Below, piece by piece: positions 6,422 through 13,524 of a DNA stretch of 20,783 nt (positions are counted from its first letter, which is position 1; each line of letters begins with the position of its first letter). A model generated the notes under the pieces. The model was not told the origin of the DNA, did not search any database, and saw only the letters and a program-made list of their open reading frames with translations. Both the position numbers and the translations under genes were made by a program. The DNA is from DASYHS01 sp035998295. Lineage in GTDB: Bacteria; Pseudomonadota; Alphaproteobacteria; Azospirillales; Azospirillaceae. The DNA lies in NCBI RefSeq assembly GCF_035998295.1, contig NZ_DASYHS010000031.1, positions 1 to 20,783 on the forward strand, written 5' to 3'.

Positions 6422-7198
6422 ATGCTCGACTTGGTCGTCGAGCGCATGCTGGCGGGGAACGTCTACGCCTTCATGCTGGTGTTCGCGCGCATCGGCGCGA
6501 CCTTCACCCTGCTGCCCGGCTTCGGCGACGCCTACGTGCCGATGCGGGTCCGCCTGCTGCTGGCGATCGCGATCAGCGTCGTGGTCGTCCCGGTCGTCGC
6601 ACCCACGCTGCCGCCCCTGCCCAGCTCGGGGCTGGCGCTCGGCATGCTGGTGATGGCCGAGAGCTTCGTCGGCTTCTTCATCGGCTCGATCTCGCGCATC
6701 CTGCTGGCGGCGCTCGACGTCGCGGGCATGATCGTCTCGATGCAGACCGGGCTCGCGGCGGCGATGATGTTCAACCCCGCGCTGGCGACGCAGGGCACGC
6801 TGGTCGGCGTGCTGCTGACCAATCTCGGCATCGTCCTGCTGTTCGTGACCGACCTGCACCACCTGCTGATCCTGGCCGTGGTCGACAGCTACGGGGTGTT
6901 CGCGCCCGGAGCCGGGCTGCCGCTCCAGGATTTCGGGCGCGCGATCGTCGCCTTCGTGGGCGAGAGCTTCTCGGTCGGGGCGCGGATGGCGGCGCCCTTC
7001 CTGATCGTCGGGCTGATGTTCAACGTCGGGCTGGGCGTGCTCCAGAAGCTGATGCCCCAGATCCAGATCTTCTTCCTCGCGATGTCGTCCCAGATCGCGC
7101 TCGGGCTGGTCATGCTGATGATCACGCTGTCGGCGGCGATGATGTTCTGGCTCGCCTATCTGGAGGCCGGGCTGACCGGGCTGCTGGGGGCGCGCTGA
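6422..7198 (+). CDS. fliR: Flagellar export gate protein FliR
   Basis: A 258-residue, highly hydrophobic protein with about six membrane segments. Family motifs include FARIGATFTLLPGFGDAYVP, the region ESFVGFFIGSISRILLAALD, the segment MIVSMQTGLAAAMMFNP, and the C-terminal FNVGLGVLQKLMPQIQIFFL. FliR provides one subunit of the FliP5Q4R1-type export gate. It starts 7 nt after fliQ and ends 1 nt before the flhB ATG, so the three genes are evidently co-transcribed. Confidence 0.97.
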   Translation: MLDLVVERMLAGNVYAFMLVFARIGATFTLLPGFGDAYVPMRVRLLLAIAISVVVVPVVAPTLPPLPSSGLALGMLVMAESFVGFFIGSISRILLAALDVAGMIVSMQTGLAAAMMFNPALATQGTLVGVLLTNLGIVLLFVTDLHHLLILAVVDSYGVFAPGAGLPLQDFGRAIVAFVGESFSVGARMAAPFLIVGLMFNVGLGVLQKLMPQIQIFFLAMSSQIALGLVMLMITLSAAMMFWLAYLEAGLTGLLGAR

Positions 7199-7199
7199 C

Positions 7200-8276
7200 A
7201 TGTCGGAAGACCAGGACGACTCGCAAAAGACCGAGGACCCGACCCAGAAGCGCCTCCAGGACGCGCGCGAGAAGGGTCAGATCCCGATGAGCCGGGAGAT
7301 CGGCACCTGGGCGACCATGTCGGCGATCCTGCTCGTCGTCGTGGCGCTCGCGCCGGGCATGGTCCGCGACCTGTCCTCGGCGCTGGCCGGCTATCTCGGC
7401 CAGGCGCACGCGATCCCGATGGACGGCGGCAATGTCGGCGCGCTGCTGGTGGATGCGGCCCTCCTGCTCGTGAAGACGCTGGCGCTGCCGATGCTGCTGC
7501 TCGCCGCCGTCGGCGTCGTGGCGACCTTGATCCAGACCGGCGGCCTGGTCGCCACCGAACAGATGAAGCCCACCTTGAGCAAGCTGTCGCCGCTCAAGGG
7601 CCTGACCCGCATGGTCTCGCCGAAGGGGCTGGTCGAGTTCGCCAAGAGCGTCGTGAAGCTGTTCGTCGTCGGCGCCGTCATCGGCTGGGTGCTGTGGCCG
7701 ATGATGACCAGCCTGGAGCACTATGCCGGCCTCGACATGGCGCTCGTCCTGGGCGAGACGAAGGAACTGACGGTGCGGATGCTGATCGCGGTGGTGGTCA
7801 TCCTCACCGTGGTCGCCGTCGCCGACGTCGTCTATCAGCGCCACGCCTTCCACAAGCAGCTCATGATGTCGCGCCAGGACCTGAAGGAGGAGTTCAAGCA
7901 GCAGGAGGGCGACCCCGCCGTCAAGGCGCGCCTGCGCCAGCTCCGCATGGAGAAGGCGCGCCGGCGCATGATGGCCAACGTGCCGAAATCGGACGTGGTG
8001 ATCACCAACCCGACCCATTTCGCGGTCGCGCTGAAATACGAGCCGGGCACGATGCAGGCGCCGGTCGTCGTCGCCAAGGGGGCGGACCTGCTCGCGCACC
8101 GGATACGCGAGCTCGCGCGCGAGCACGGCGTGCCGATCGTGGAGAACCCGCCGCTGGCGCGCGCGCTGCACGCCTCGGTGGAGATCGACGAGGAAATTCC
8201 TGCCGAGCATTACCGTGCGATGGCGGAAGTCATTTCCTATGTGTTCAAACTCAAGAACCGCAGGCTGCCCCAGTGA
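7200..8276 (+). CDS. flhB: Flagellar export switch protein FlhB
   Basis: A 358-residue export switch protein. The N-terminus KTEDPTQKRLQDAREKGQIP is diagnostic. Four membrane segments span roughly residues 35-215, followed by a basic linker and the cytoplasmic autocleavage domain with an intact N270-P271-T272-H273 site (VITNPTHFAVALKYE). The C-domain continues to EHYRAMAEVISYVFKLK. FlhB switches export from rod/hook to filament substrates. Its stop overlaps the GTG of cckA. A second, membrane-less C-domain copy is encoded at 4249-4584. Confidence 0.98.
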   Translation: MSEDQDDSQKTEDPTQKRLQDAREKGQIPMSREIGTWATMSAILLVVVALAPGMVRDLSSALAGYLGQAHAIPMDGGNVGALLVDAALLLVKTLALPMLLLAAVGVVATLIQTGGLVATEQMKPTLSKLSPLKGLTRMVSPKGLVEFAKSVVKLFVVGAVIGWVLWPMMTSLEHYAGLDMALVLGETKELTVRMLIAVVVILTVVAVADVVYQRHAFHKQLMMSRQDLKEEFKQQEGDPAVKARLRQLRMEKARRRMMANVPKSDVVITNPTHFAVALKYEPGTMQAPVVVAKGADLLAHRIRELAREHGVPIVENPPLARALHASVEIDEEIPAEHYRAMAEVISYVFKLKNRRLPQ

Positions 8277-10924
8277 CGTCGCGCCGTCCGGCTCCCCCGC
8301 CGGAAGCCACCGAGTACCCAGGACCCGAATTGAAGGACCTCGCTCAGCTTCTCCCGACCGACGCCGTCGACCCGCAGGGCAAGGGTCATCCGCCGCCGGC
8401 CGGCTCCCCCCGGTCCGTGCTGCGCACGGTGGCCGGCGGGATGGCGGCCCTCGCGGCGATCGGCTTCGCGGGGATGGGGCTTGCGGCGTCCGGGGCGGTC
8501 GAGGACCCCTTCCTGCTCGCCTCGGCGTCGACCCTGGCGATCGTCGCGGTCGCGGCGGCGGTCGCCTGGCGTGCCGGGCACATCGAGGCGAAGGCGTCGC
8601 GCGACCGCCTGCTGCTGGGCGAGGCGTTCGAGGAGTCTTTCTGCGGGCGCCTCGTGGTCGGCCCCGAGGGCGGTGCCGCGCATGTGAACGCGGCGTTCTG
8701 GCGGCTGGTCGACTGCACCGGGGCCACGCCGCTCGACGGCCTGCGCCGGCAGTTCGACCACGACCCCGAGATGGCCGAGCGGTTCCGGCGCATCGCCGCG
8801 GCGGCCGCCGCGGGCAGCCCGGCGCAGGCGGAACTGTCGCTGCGCCGCCGCCGCGACGCGCTGGACTGGCGCCACGTCCAGGCGCTGCCGCTGGCGCGCG
8901 CGCCAGGCTACGTCGAGTGGCGGATCGAGGACGTCACCGCCCGCAAGGAAGTCGAGCAGGTCATCCGCGAGGAGCAGAGCAGCCTGCTGGACTTCATGGA
9001 CCACGCGCCGGTCGGCTTCTACTCCGTCGATCTCGACGGCCGGTTCCTGTTCGCGAACGCGACGCTGGCGCGCTGGCTGGGATGCGAGGCGCGCGACCTC
9101 CTCGACGGCGGCGGGCCGAGGCTGCACGACGTGCTGGCGGAGCCGCCGCCCGGCGCCGCGCCGTTCACGCCGTTCCCCGGGGACAAGGCGCGCGGCGAGG
9201 TGCTGATGCGGGGGCTCCAGGGCCGCCTGTTCCAGGCGAGCGTCGCCCAGAGCGTGCTCCACGGCGCCGACGGCGGCGTCCTGCGGACCCGGTCGGTCGT
9301 CCGCGACCTGTCGCCCGAACGCGAATGGCGCGAGGCGCTGCGGCTGTCCGAGCAGCGCTTCCAGCGCTTCTTCGAGGACGCGCCGATCGGCATCGCGCTG
9401 GTCGAGGAGGGCGGGCAGGTGGCGGAGTGCAACCGCGCCTTCCTCGCGATGATCGGCAGCCAGCTCCAGGACATCCTCGGCCGGCCGCTCGGCGACCTGA
9501 TCCACCGCAGCCAGCGCGCGGAGGTCGTCGCCCGCCTGAACGCCGTGTCCCACGGCTCGGACATGACGGCGCCGATGGAGGTCAAGCTGCGCGGCGCGCG
9601 CGAACTGGTGGCGCAGCTCTACGCGAGCCGCCAGGCCGCCGGCCCGGCCGGCAGCACCTTGAACGGCCCGGTCCCGGGCCCGGCCGGGGGCTCGGCCGGC
9701 GGCCATGGCCTCATCCTCCACTTCATCGACCTGACGGAGCAGAAGAACCTCGAGGCCCAGTTCGCCCAGAGCCAGAAGATGCAGGCGATCGGCCAGCTCG
9801 CCGGCGGCGTGGCGCACGACTTCAACAACCTGCTGACGGCGATGATCGGCTTCTGCGACCTGCTGCTGCTGCGCCACAAGCCCGGCGACCAGTCGTTCAG
9901 CGACATCATGCAGATCAAGCAGAACGCGAACCGGGCGGCAAACCTGGTCAGGCAGCTCCTCGCGTTCTCCCGCCAGCAGACGCTGCAGCCGCGCGTGCTG
10001 AGCCTGACCGACGTCCTGGCCGAGCTGTCCAACCTGCTGCGCCGGCTGATCGGCGAGAACATCGAGCTGCGCCTCCTGCACGGCCGCGACCTGGGCCTGG
10101 TCAAGGTCGACCAGGGCCAGCTCGAGCAGGTGATCATCAACCTCGCGGTCAACGCGCGCGACGCCATGCCCGAGGGCGGGCGGCTGACGGTCGTCACCAG
10201 CAACCATTCCGCCGCCCAGCCGATCCGGCGCGAGCACGAGGAGATGCCGCCGGGGGACTACGTCGTCCTCGAAGTGATCGACACCGGCGTCGGCATCCCC
10301 AGGGAGAACCTGAGCAGGATCTTCGAGCCGTTCTTCTCGACCAAGGAGGTGGGGTCGGGCACCGGGCTCGGCCTGTCCACGGTCTACGGCATCGTGCGCC
10401 AGACCGGCGGTTTCGTCTTCGTCGACAGCGCCCCCAACGAGGGGGCCAAGTTCACGATCTACCTGCCGCGCCACCGCGAGAGCGAGCAGGCGGCCGAGGC
10501 GTCGGCCGTCCCCGACCCGCGCGAGCGGGCGAGCAGCGACCTGACCGGCAGCGGCACCATCCTGCTGGTCGAGGACGAGGACGCGGTCCGGGTGTTCAGC
10601 GCGCGGGCGCTGCGCAACAAGGGCTACCAGGTCATGGAGGCCCGCAGCGGCGAGGCGGCGCTGGAGCTGCTGTCGGACACCGAGGTCCGGGTCGACCTGC
10701 TGGTCAGCGACGTGGTGATGCCGCAGATGGACGGGCCGACGCTGATCCGCAAGATCCGCCCGCTGCGCCCCCACCTGAAGGTGATCTTCATCTCCGGCTA
10801 TACCGAGGACCGGTTCCGCCAGCACCTCGAAGGCGGCGAGCACGTCGACTTCCTGCCGAAGCCGTTCAGCCTCAAGCAGCTCGCCGGCAAGGTGAAGGAA
10901 GTGCTGCGCGGCGGCCGGGACTGA
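8273..10924 (+). CDS. cckA: Hybrid histidine kinase CckA
   Basis: An 883-residue membrane-bound hybrid kinase. Order: proline-rich N-terminus, two membrane segments (about 52-73 and 79-100), three PAS-like regions (about 115-220, 235-350, 363-495), HisKA with phosphoacceptor H515 in GQLAGGVAHDFNNLLTAMIG, HATPase with DTGVGIP and GSGTGLGLS, and a C-terminal receiver (about 762-880) with phosphoacceptor D813 in LLVSDVVMPQMDG and a KPF motif. The CckA-type HisKA region and the FSRQQTLQP segment support the name. In alphaproteobacteria CckA passes phosphate through ChpT to CtrA, controlling cell cycle and/or motility. The frame is open further upstream inside flhB, but GTG 8273, overlapping the flhB stop as GTGA, is the sensible start. 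The N-terminus is longer than in many CckA proteins. Confidence 0.94.
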   Translation: MTSRRPAPPPEATEYPGPELKDLAQLLPTDAVDPQGKGHPPPAGSPRSVLRTVAGGMAALAAIGFAGMGLAASGAVEDPFLLASASTLAIVAVAAAVAWRAGHIEAKASRDRLLLGEAFEESFCGRLVVGPEGGAAHVNAAFWRLVDCTGATPLDGLRRQFDHDPEMAERFRRIAAAAAAGSPAQAELSLRRRRDALDWRHVQALPLARAPGYVEWRIEDVTARKEVEQVIREEQSSLLDFMDHAPVGFYSVDLDGRFLFANATLARWLGCEARDLLDGGGPRLHDVLAEPPPGAAPFTPFPGDKARGEVLMRGLQGRLFQASVAQSVLHGADGGVLRTRSVVRDLSPEREWREALRLSEQRFQRFFEDAPIGIALVEEGGQVAECNRAFLAMIGSQLQDILGRPLGDLIHRSQRAEVVARLNAVSHGSDMTAPMEVKLRGARELVAQLYASRQAAGPAGSTLNGPVPGPAGGSAGGHGLILHFIDLTEQKNLEAQFAQSQKMQAIGQLAGGVAHDFNNLLTAMIGFCDLLLLRHKPGDQSFSDIMQIKQNANRAANLVRQLLAFSRQQTLQPRVLSLTDVLAELSNLLRRLIGENIELRLLHGRDLGLVKVDQGQLEQVIINLAVNARDAMPEGGRLTVVTSNHSAAQPIRREHEEMPPGDYVVLEVIDTGVGIPRENLSRIFEPFFSTKEVGSGTGLGLSTVYGIVRQTGGFVFVDSAPNEGAKFTIYLPRHRESEQAAEASAVPDPRERASSDLTGSGTILLVEDEDAVRVFSARALRNKGYQVMEARSGEAALELLSDTEVRVDLLVSDVVMPQMDGPTLIRKIRPLRPHLKVIFISGYTEDRFRQHLEGGEHVDFLPKPFSLKQLAGKVKEVLRGGRD

Positions 10925-10999
10925 ACGGGCCGCCGTTCTTGCCCGCACCGGGTTCCGCAGTTCGCGGGCATTATACTTCCGATCGTGGATGCACGAATG

Positions 11000-11019
11000 C
11001 GCCGTCACCGTTGACGGCG
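11000..11019. terminator. Hairpin downstream of cckA
   Basis: CGCCGTCA (11000-11007) and TGACGGCG (11012-11019) form an 8-bp perfect stem with a CCGT loop, 75 bp after the cckA stop. There is no following T-tract, so termination is only one possibility. Confidence 0.4.
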
Positions 11020-11069
11020 GTTCGAATGCTGCCCGCGTAATGTCAATTGATATTCCATGGCATGTAAAA

Positions 11070-11085
11070 CTGGCTCGTTGGACAG
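11070..11085. promoter_or_regulatory. Lux-box-like site upstream of cupin/HDO operon
   Basis: CTGGCTCGTTGGACAG fits CTG-N10-CAG, and its right half TGGACAG is identical to that of the site at 18457-18472 (11 of 16 positions shared overall). A TGTAAT hexamer at 11111-11116 lies 25 bp further on, which would place the box near -45 from a transcription start, where LuxR-type activators often bind. Confidence 0.45.
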
Positions 11086-11110
11086 GTGATTATTCGTAAG
11101 TATTTGTTAA

Positions 11111-11116
11111 TGTAAT
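11111..11116 (+). promoter_or_regulatory. Possible -10 element of cupin/HDO operon
   Basis: TGTAAT matches TATAAT at 5 of 6 positions and lies in the AT-rich segment. No good -35 is found at normal spacing, consistent with an activator-dependent promoter served by the lux-box-like site 25 bp upstream. Confidence 0.35.
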
Positions 11117-11151
11117 GCCGGAAGGCGGAATTTTGACCTTGTTCATTTTCT

Positions 11152-11167
11152 GAGAACTGAAGTTCTC
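11152..11167. promoter_or_regulatory. 16-bp perfect palindrome, likely operator
   Basis: GAGAACT-GA-AGTTCTC has perfect 7-bp arms and a 2-nt centre, the same 7-2-7 layout as the site at 18457-18472 but a different sequence. It lies 61 bp before the cupin gene start and downstream of the proposed -10, a position fitting a repressor operator. Confidence 0.45.
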
Positions 11168-11228
11168 GTTCGAAAACATGAAATCGGTCGAAGTTCCCCG
11201 CAATCGGTCCCAAGAGAGAGGCGGTTCC

Positions 11229-12239
11229 ATGGTGGTCGTGCAACATGCCGGGGAAGACGCGGAAACTCACTCGGGTGGACGGACGGCTCTCGCAGACCTG
11301 GAGGCTTCGTTCGCGGGACATCCGATCTGGAAGGCGAAGCTTCTGCTTTGCCTGTCGTCCGGATGGGCCTCGCCGGAGGACCTGCGCATCGTCGAGCCGG
11401 TGCTTGCCGCGGCTGCCCGGACGCATCGGACATGTCGTTCCGCGTTCGGCGACGCCGGCGGCGACCGGGCGCCTGGTCCGGGCGAGGACCGGGACCATCC
11501 GTCTTCCGACGCTCCGACATTCGCCTTGTACTTCGAGGAGAAGTACAAGGCCTTCTGTCGCGAGCGCCCGGAGGCGGAGGTGGCGGCTTTCCTCGCGGGA
11601 GGCGGGCTGGCGGTCGAGCGCAGCCTGTCGGCTCTGGCGACGGCCCGTCTCAAGGCGGGGATGCCGGCGCCGGCCGAGGAGGTGCGGCGCGAGGACATGC
11701 CGGTCGGCGGAGGACCGGCGGTACTCCGCTCGGCCGCCGAGTACGCGCTGTCGCTGCACTTGCGGCTGCTCGAAGACCTCTACGGGGCGCTGCGCTCCGA
11801 GCGTGTCGCGGATGCGTTCGAGCGGATCCAGGCGCGGCTGAGCCTGGAGCGGCCGGAGGAGCCGCCGATCCCCCTTCGGCCGGGTGTCGGCGAGATCATG
11901 CTCGTCGAGCGCGACGCCGACCGTGACATCGAGTTCTCGGTCGAACGCTACCCGTGCACGGCAGAGACGCTGGATCCGCGGGTGGTCCGCATTCCGCCCG
12001 GCAAGACCAACAACCTGCACAAGCATGCGCACGAGACCCTGTTCTGCTTCATCGACGGCACCGGGGAGATTCTGGTCGGGACGACCTGGGTGCCGGTGAA
12101 GGCGGGAGACGCGGTATTCGCGCCCCGCTGGGCCATGCATCAGACCCGCAACACCGGGACCGGCGAGTTGGTGCTTCTCGCGATCACGGACTATTACCTC
12201 ACCAGCCGGGTCTATGTAGGGAAATACGACAAGATCTAG
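11229..12239 (+). CDS. Cupin protein with degenerate HDO-like N-terminal half
   Basis: A 336-residue protein. The C-terminal third (about 245-336) is a cupin: RIPPGKTNNLHKHAHETLFC gives the HxH-x(3)-E metal motif, and MHQTRNTG supplies the second-motif histidine. The N-terminal helical part begins ASFAGHPIWKAKLLLCLSSG and later has AAFLAGGGLAVERSLSALAT, patterns reminiscent of haem-oxygenase-like diiron oxidases. The segment where HDOs carry their last H/D/H ligands (near REDMPVGGGPAVL) lacks them, so this half is probably non-catalytic. ATG 11229 is preceded by AGAGAGG at 7 nt; ATG 11178 would add 17 residues but has no clear site. It is the first gene of a three-gene rightward operon, 140 bp before the intact HDO. 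Function unknown; metal-dependent oxidation or partner of the HDO is inference. Confidence 0.8.
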   Translation: MVVVQHAGEDAETHSGGRTALADLEASFAGHPIWKAKLLLCLSSGWASPEDLRIVEPVLAAAARTHRTCRSAFGDAGGDRAPGPGEDRDHPSSDAPTFALYFEEKYKAFCRERPEAEVAAFLAGGGLAVERSLSALATARLKAGMPAPAEEVRREDMPVGGGPAVLRSAAEYALSLHLRLLEDLYGALRSERVADAFERIQARLSLERPEEPPIPLRPGVGEIMLVERDADRDIEFSVERYPCTAETLDPRVVRIPPGKTNNLHKHAHETLFCFIDGTGEILVGTTWVPVKAGDAVFAPRWAMHQTRNTGTGELVLLAITDYYLTSRVYVGKYDKI

Positions 12240-12292
12240 GTCGGCCGGGCGTCGCTCCCCGGCGAAGCCGCGCGCCGGAACGCGCCCGACCT
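12238..12292 (+). promoter_or_regulatory. Structured spacer between cupin and HDO genes
   Basis: AGGTCGG (12238-12244) pairs with CCGACCT (12286-12292), enclosing further CCGG-type complementarity. It begins at the cupin stop codon. It could be an attenuator or processing site; no T-tract is present. Confidence 0.3.
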
Positions 12293-12379
12293 GCCATTGC
12301 GCCCCTTCTCGCCGACCGTCCGGTCGCTCCGACGAGGGTTCCGAATGCCGCGAGCCAACAGCAATACGGGAGAAGCAGG

Positions 12380-13114
12380 ATGAATGCCTTCTGGGAGCTT
12401 GCCGACGCTACGCGCACACAGACGGAATATCTGGCGGATCGGCGCCTGCAGTCCTTGCGCGAGCTGCCGCTGTCGACGTTGAAGAAGATTTTCGTGCAGT
12501 ACCGCTTCTTCACGATCTACTACATCAATGACCTCGGCCTTCTGGTCCATCGCCTGCCTTTCGGCAATCTGCGCAGTCTCCTGGCCGAATTCTTGAGCGA
12601 GGAACTCGGCGAGGGCGATGCCGCTCTCGCCCATCCCCGGATCTACGACGATTTTCTCGCCAGCATCGGCGCGGACCCCGCCACCTTCGAGGGCTGCGCT
12701 CTCGGGACCAACGTCCAGCTCCTGGAGGAGATCAGCTCGCTCGTGGCGACGCAGTCGCCCGCGGAGGCGGTCGGGCTGCGCGGCCTGGGCGGTGAATGCC
12801 TGTGCCAGCTCTATCTCGAAGCGATGCACGTCCACTTCAGCAAGAACCCGGAGATCGTGGCCATTGCCGATCGCGTCGACTGGCGGTTCTGGGACATCCA
12901 TGCGGGAGAAGTCGACATCACGCACCGGTTGCTCCTGCGAGCTGCCATCGACGAGGAGATCGCGCGCTCGCCCGAGCTCGAGGCCGACATCCGCCAGGGC
13001 TACGAGAAGAGCAAATATTCCTGGGACGCGTTCTGGTCCAACATCTTCGCCGCCGTGGACGACGCACCGGTCGCTCCGGCGGCGGGCGTCGCGCCGGCCA
13101 TGGTGGCCAAGTGA
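12380..13114 (+). CDS. Haem-oxygenase-like diiron oxidase (HDO) family protein
   Basis: A 244-residue helical protein resembling the iron-containing redox enzyme/HDO family (UndA, BesC and SznF belong to this fold). Candidate metal ligands are E74/E75 and H85 in EELGEGDAALAHPRIYDDFL, E139 in GLGGECLCQLYLEAM, and H174, E177, D179, H182 in WDIHAGEVDITH. Known members use O2 and two irons to cleave C-C bonds or oxidise nitrogen, often in natural-product pathways. The last motif has one residue more between its first His and the Glu than the usual H-x-E-x-D-x2-H. ATG 12380 has GGGAGAAGCAGG upstream. Its stop overlaps the GTG of the next gene. The alanine/valine-rich tail (228-244) looks disordered. 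Substrate unknown. Confidence 0.82.
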   Translation: MNAFWELADATRTQTEYLADRRLQSLRELPLSTLKKIFVQYRFFTIYYINDLGLLVHRLPFGNLRSLLAEFLSEELGEGDAALAHPRIYDDFLASIGADPATFEGCALGTNVQLLEEISSLVATQSPAEAVGLRGLGGECLCQLYLEAMHVHFSKNPEIVAIADRVDWRFWDIHAGEVDITHRLLLRAAIDEEIARSPELEADIRQGYEKSKYSWDAFWSNIFAAVDDAPVAPAAGVAPAMVAK

Positions 13115-13524
13115 CCCGTGCGCTGGATCTGAACCTCGCGCGCCAGGCGCTCGATGCCGCGATGCGGGGGGCGATCGAGCGCCGCGCCGCGGTCGGCATC
13201 TCCGTCGTGGACGGGCGCGGCGACCTGGTGGCCATGCTGCGGATGGATGGCGCCCCCTGGTACACCGTTGCGGTCTCGCGCGGGAAGGCGGCTGCCGCGG
13301 CCGCATTCGGAAAGCCGAGCGGCGAACTGGCGCCGAGGGCGGACATGCCGGCATTCCGGATGCTGCAACACGAGGATGGCCTCGTCGCGCAACAGGGCGC
13401 GGTGCCCATCCGTGTCGCCGGGCGCGTCGTCGGTGCGATCGGTGTCAGCGGGGCGACCAGCGAGCTGGACGAGCAGATCGCCATCGACGGGGCATCCGCG
13501 GTTCAGGTCCAGGAGGCGTCCTGA
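13111..13524 (+). CDS. GlcG/HbpS family protein
   Basis: A 137-residue protein of the GlcG/HbpS (DUF336) fold and normal length. Recognisable parts are ISVVDGRGDLVAMLRMDGAP, then AVSRGKAAAAAAFGKPSGEL, then GAVPIRVAGRVVGAIGVSGA followed by the D-E-x-IA-x-DG ending. Members bind haem or small molecules; some are accessory to oxidative metabolism or sensing, and several have no assigned role. The GTG start overlaps the HDO stop (GTGA), so the two proteins are made together. With an upstream iron oxidase, an iron/haem- or substrate-related helper role is a reasonable inference. Its 3' end overlaps the end of the convergent LuxR reading frame by 22 bp. Confidence 0.88.
   Translation: MTRALDLNLARQALDAAMRGAIERRAAVGISVVDGRGDLVAMLRMDGAPWYTVAVSRGKAAAAAAFGKPSGELAPRADMPAFRMLQHEDGLVAQQGAVPIRVAGRVVGAIGVSGATSELDEQIAIDGASAVQVQEAS

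Larger units (their letters stand above)
10925..11228. other. AT-rich intergenic region after cckA
   Basis: This 304-bp stretch holds no convincing gene. It contains a hairpin after cckA, a lux-box-like site, a -10-like TGTAAT and a 16-bp perfect palindrome, each listed separately. Base composition drops sharply between about 11040 and 11185, well below the GC content of either flank, which fits a horizontally acquired or regulatory segment. Confidence 0.7.

Noticed and set aside
7694..8272. Upstream extension of the cckA frame into flhB
   Set aside because: It overlaps the conserved end of flhB; the GTG at 8273 with GTGA overlap gives a normal CckA.
8237..11008. Very long (923-codon) open frame on the minus strand opposite cckA
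   Set aside because: Antisense to the clearly conserved cckA; composition is that of a high-GC shadow frame with no recognisable domain.
8215..11040. Long + strand open frame (941 codons) overlapping cckA in another frame
   Set aside because: Arginine/proline/alanine-rich shadow of cckA without domain motifs.
11043..12140. 365-codon minus-strand frame opposite the cupin gene
   Set aside because: Antisense to a gene with a clear cupin motif and ribosome binding site; no domain.
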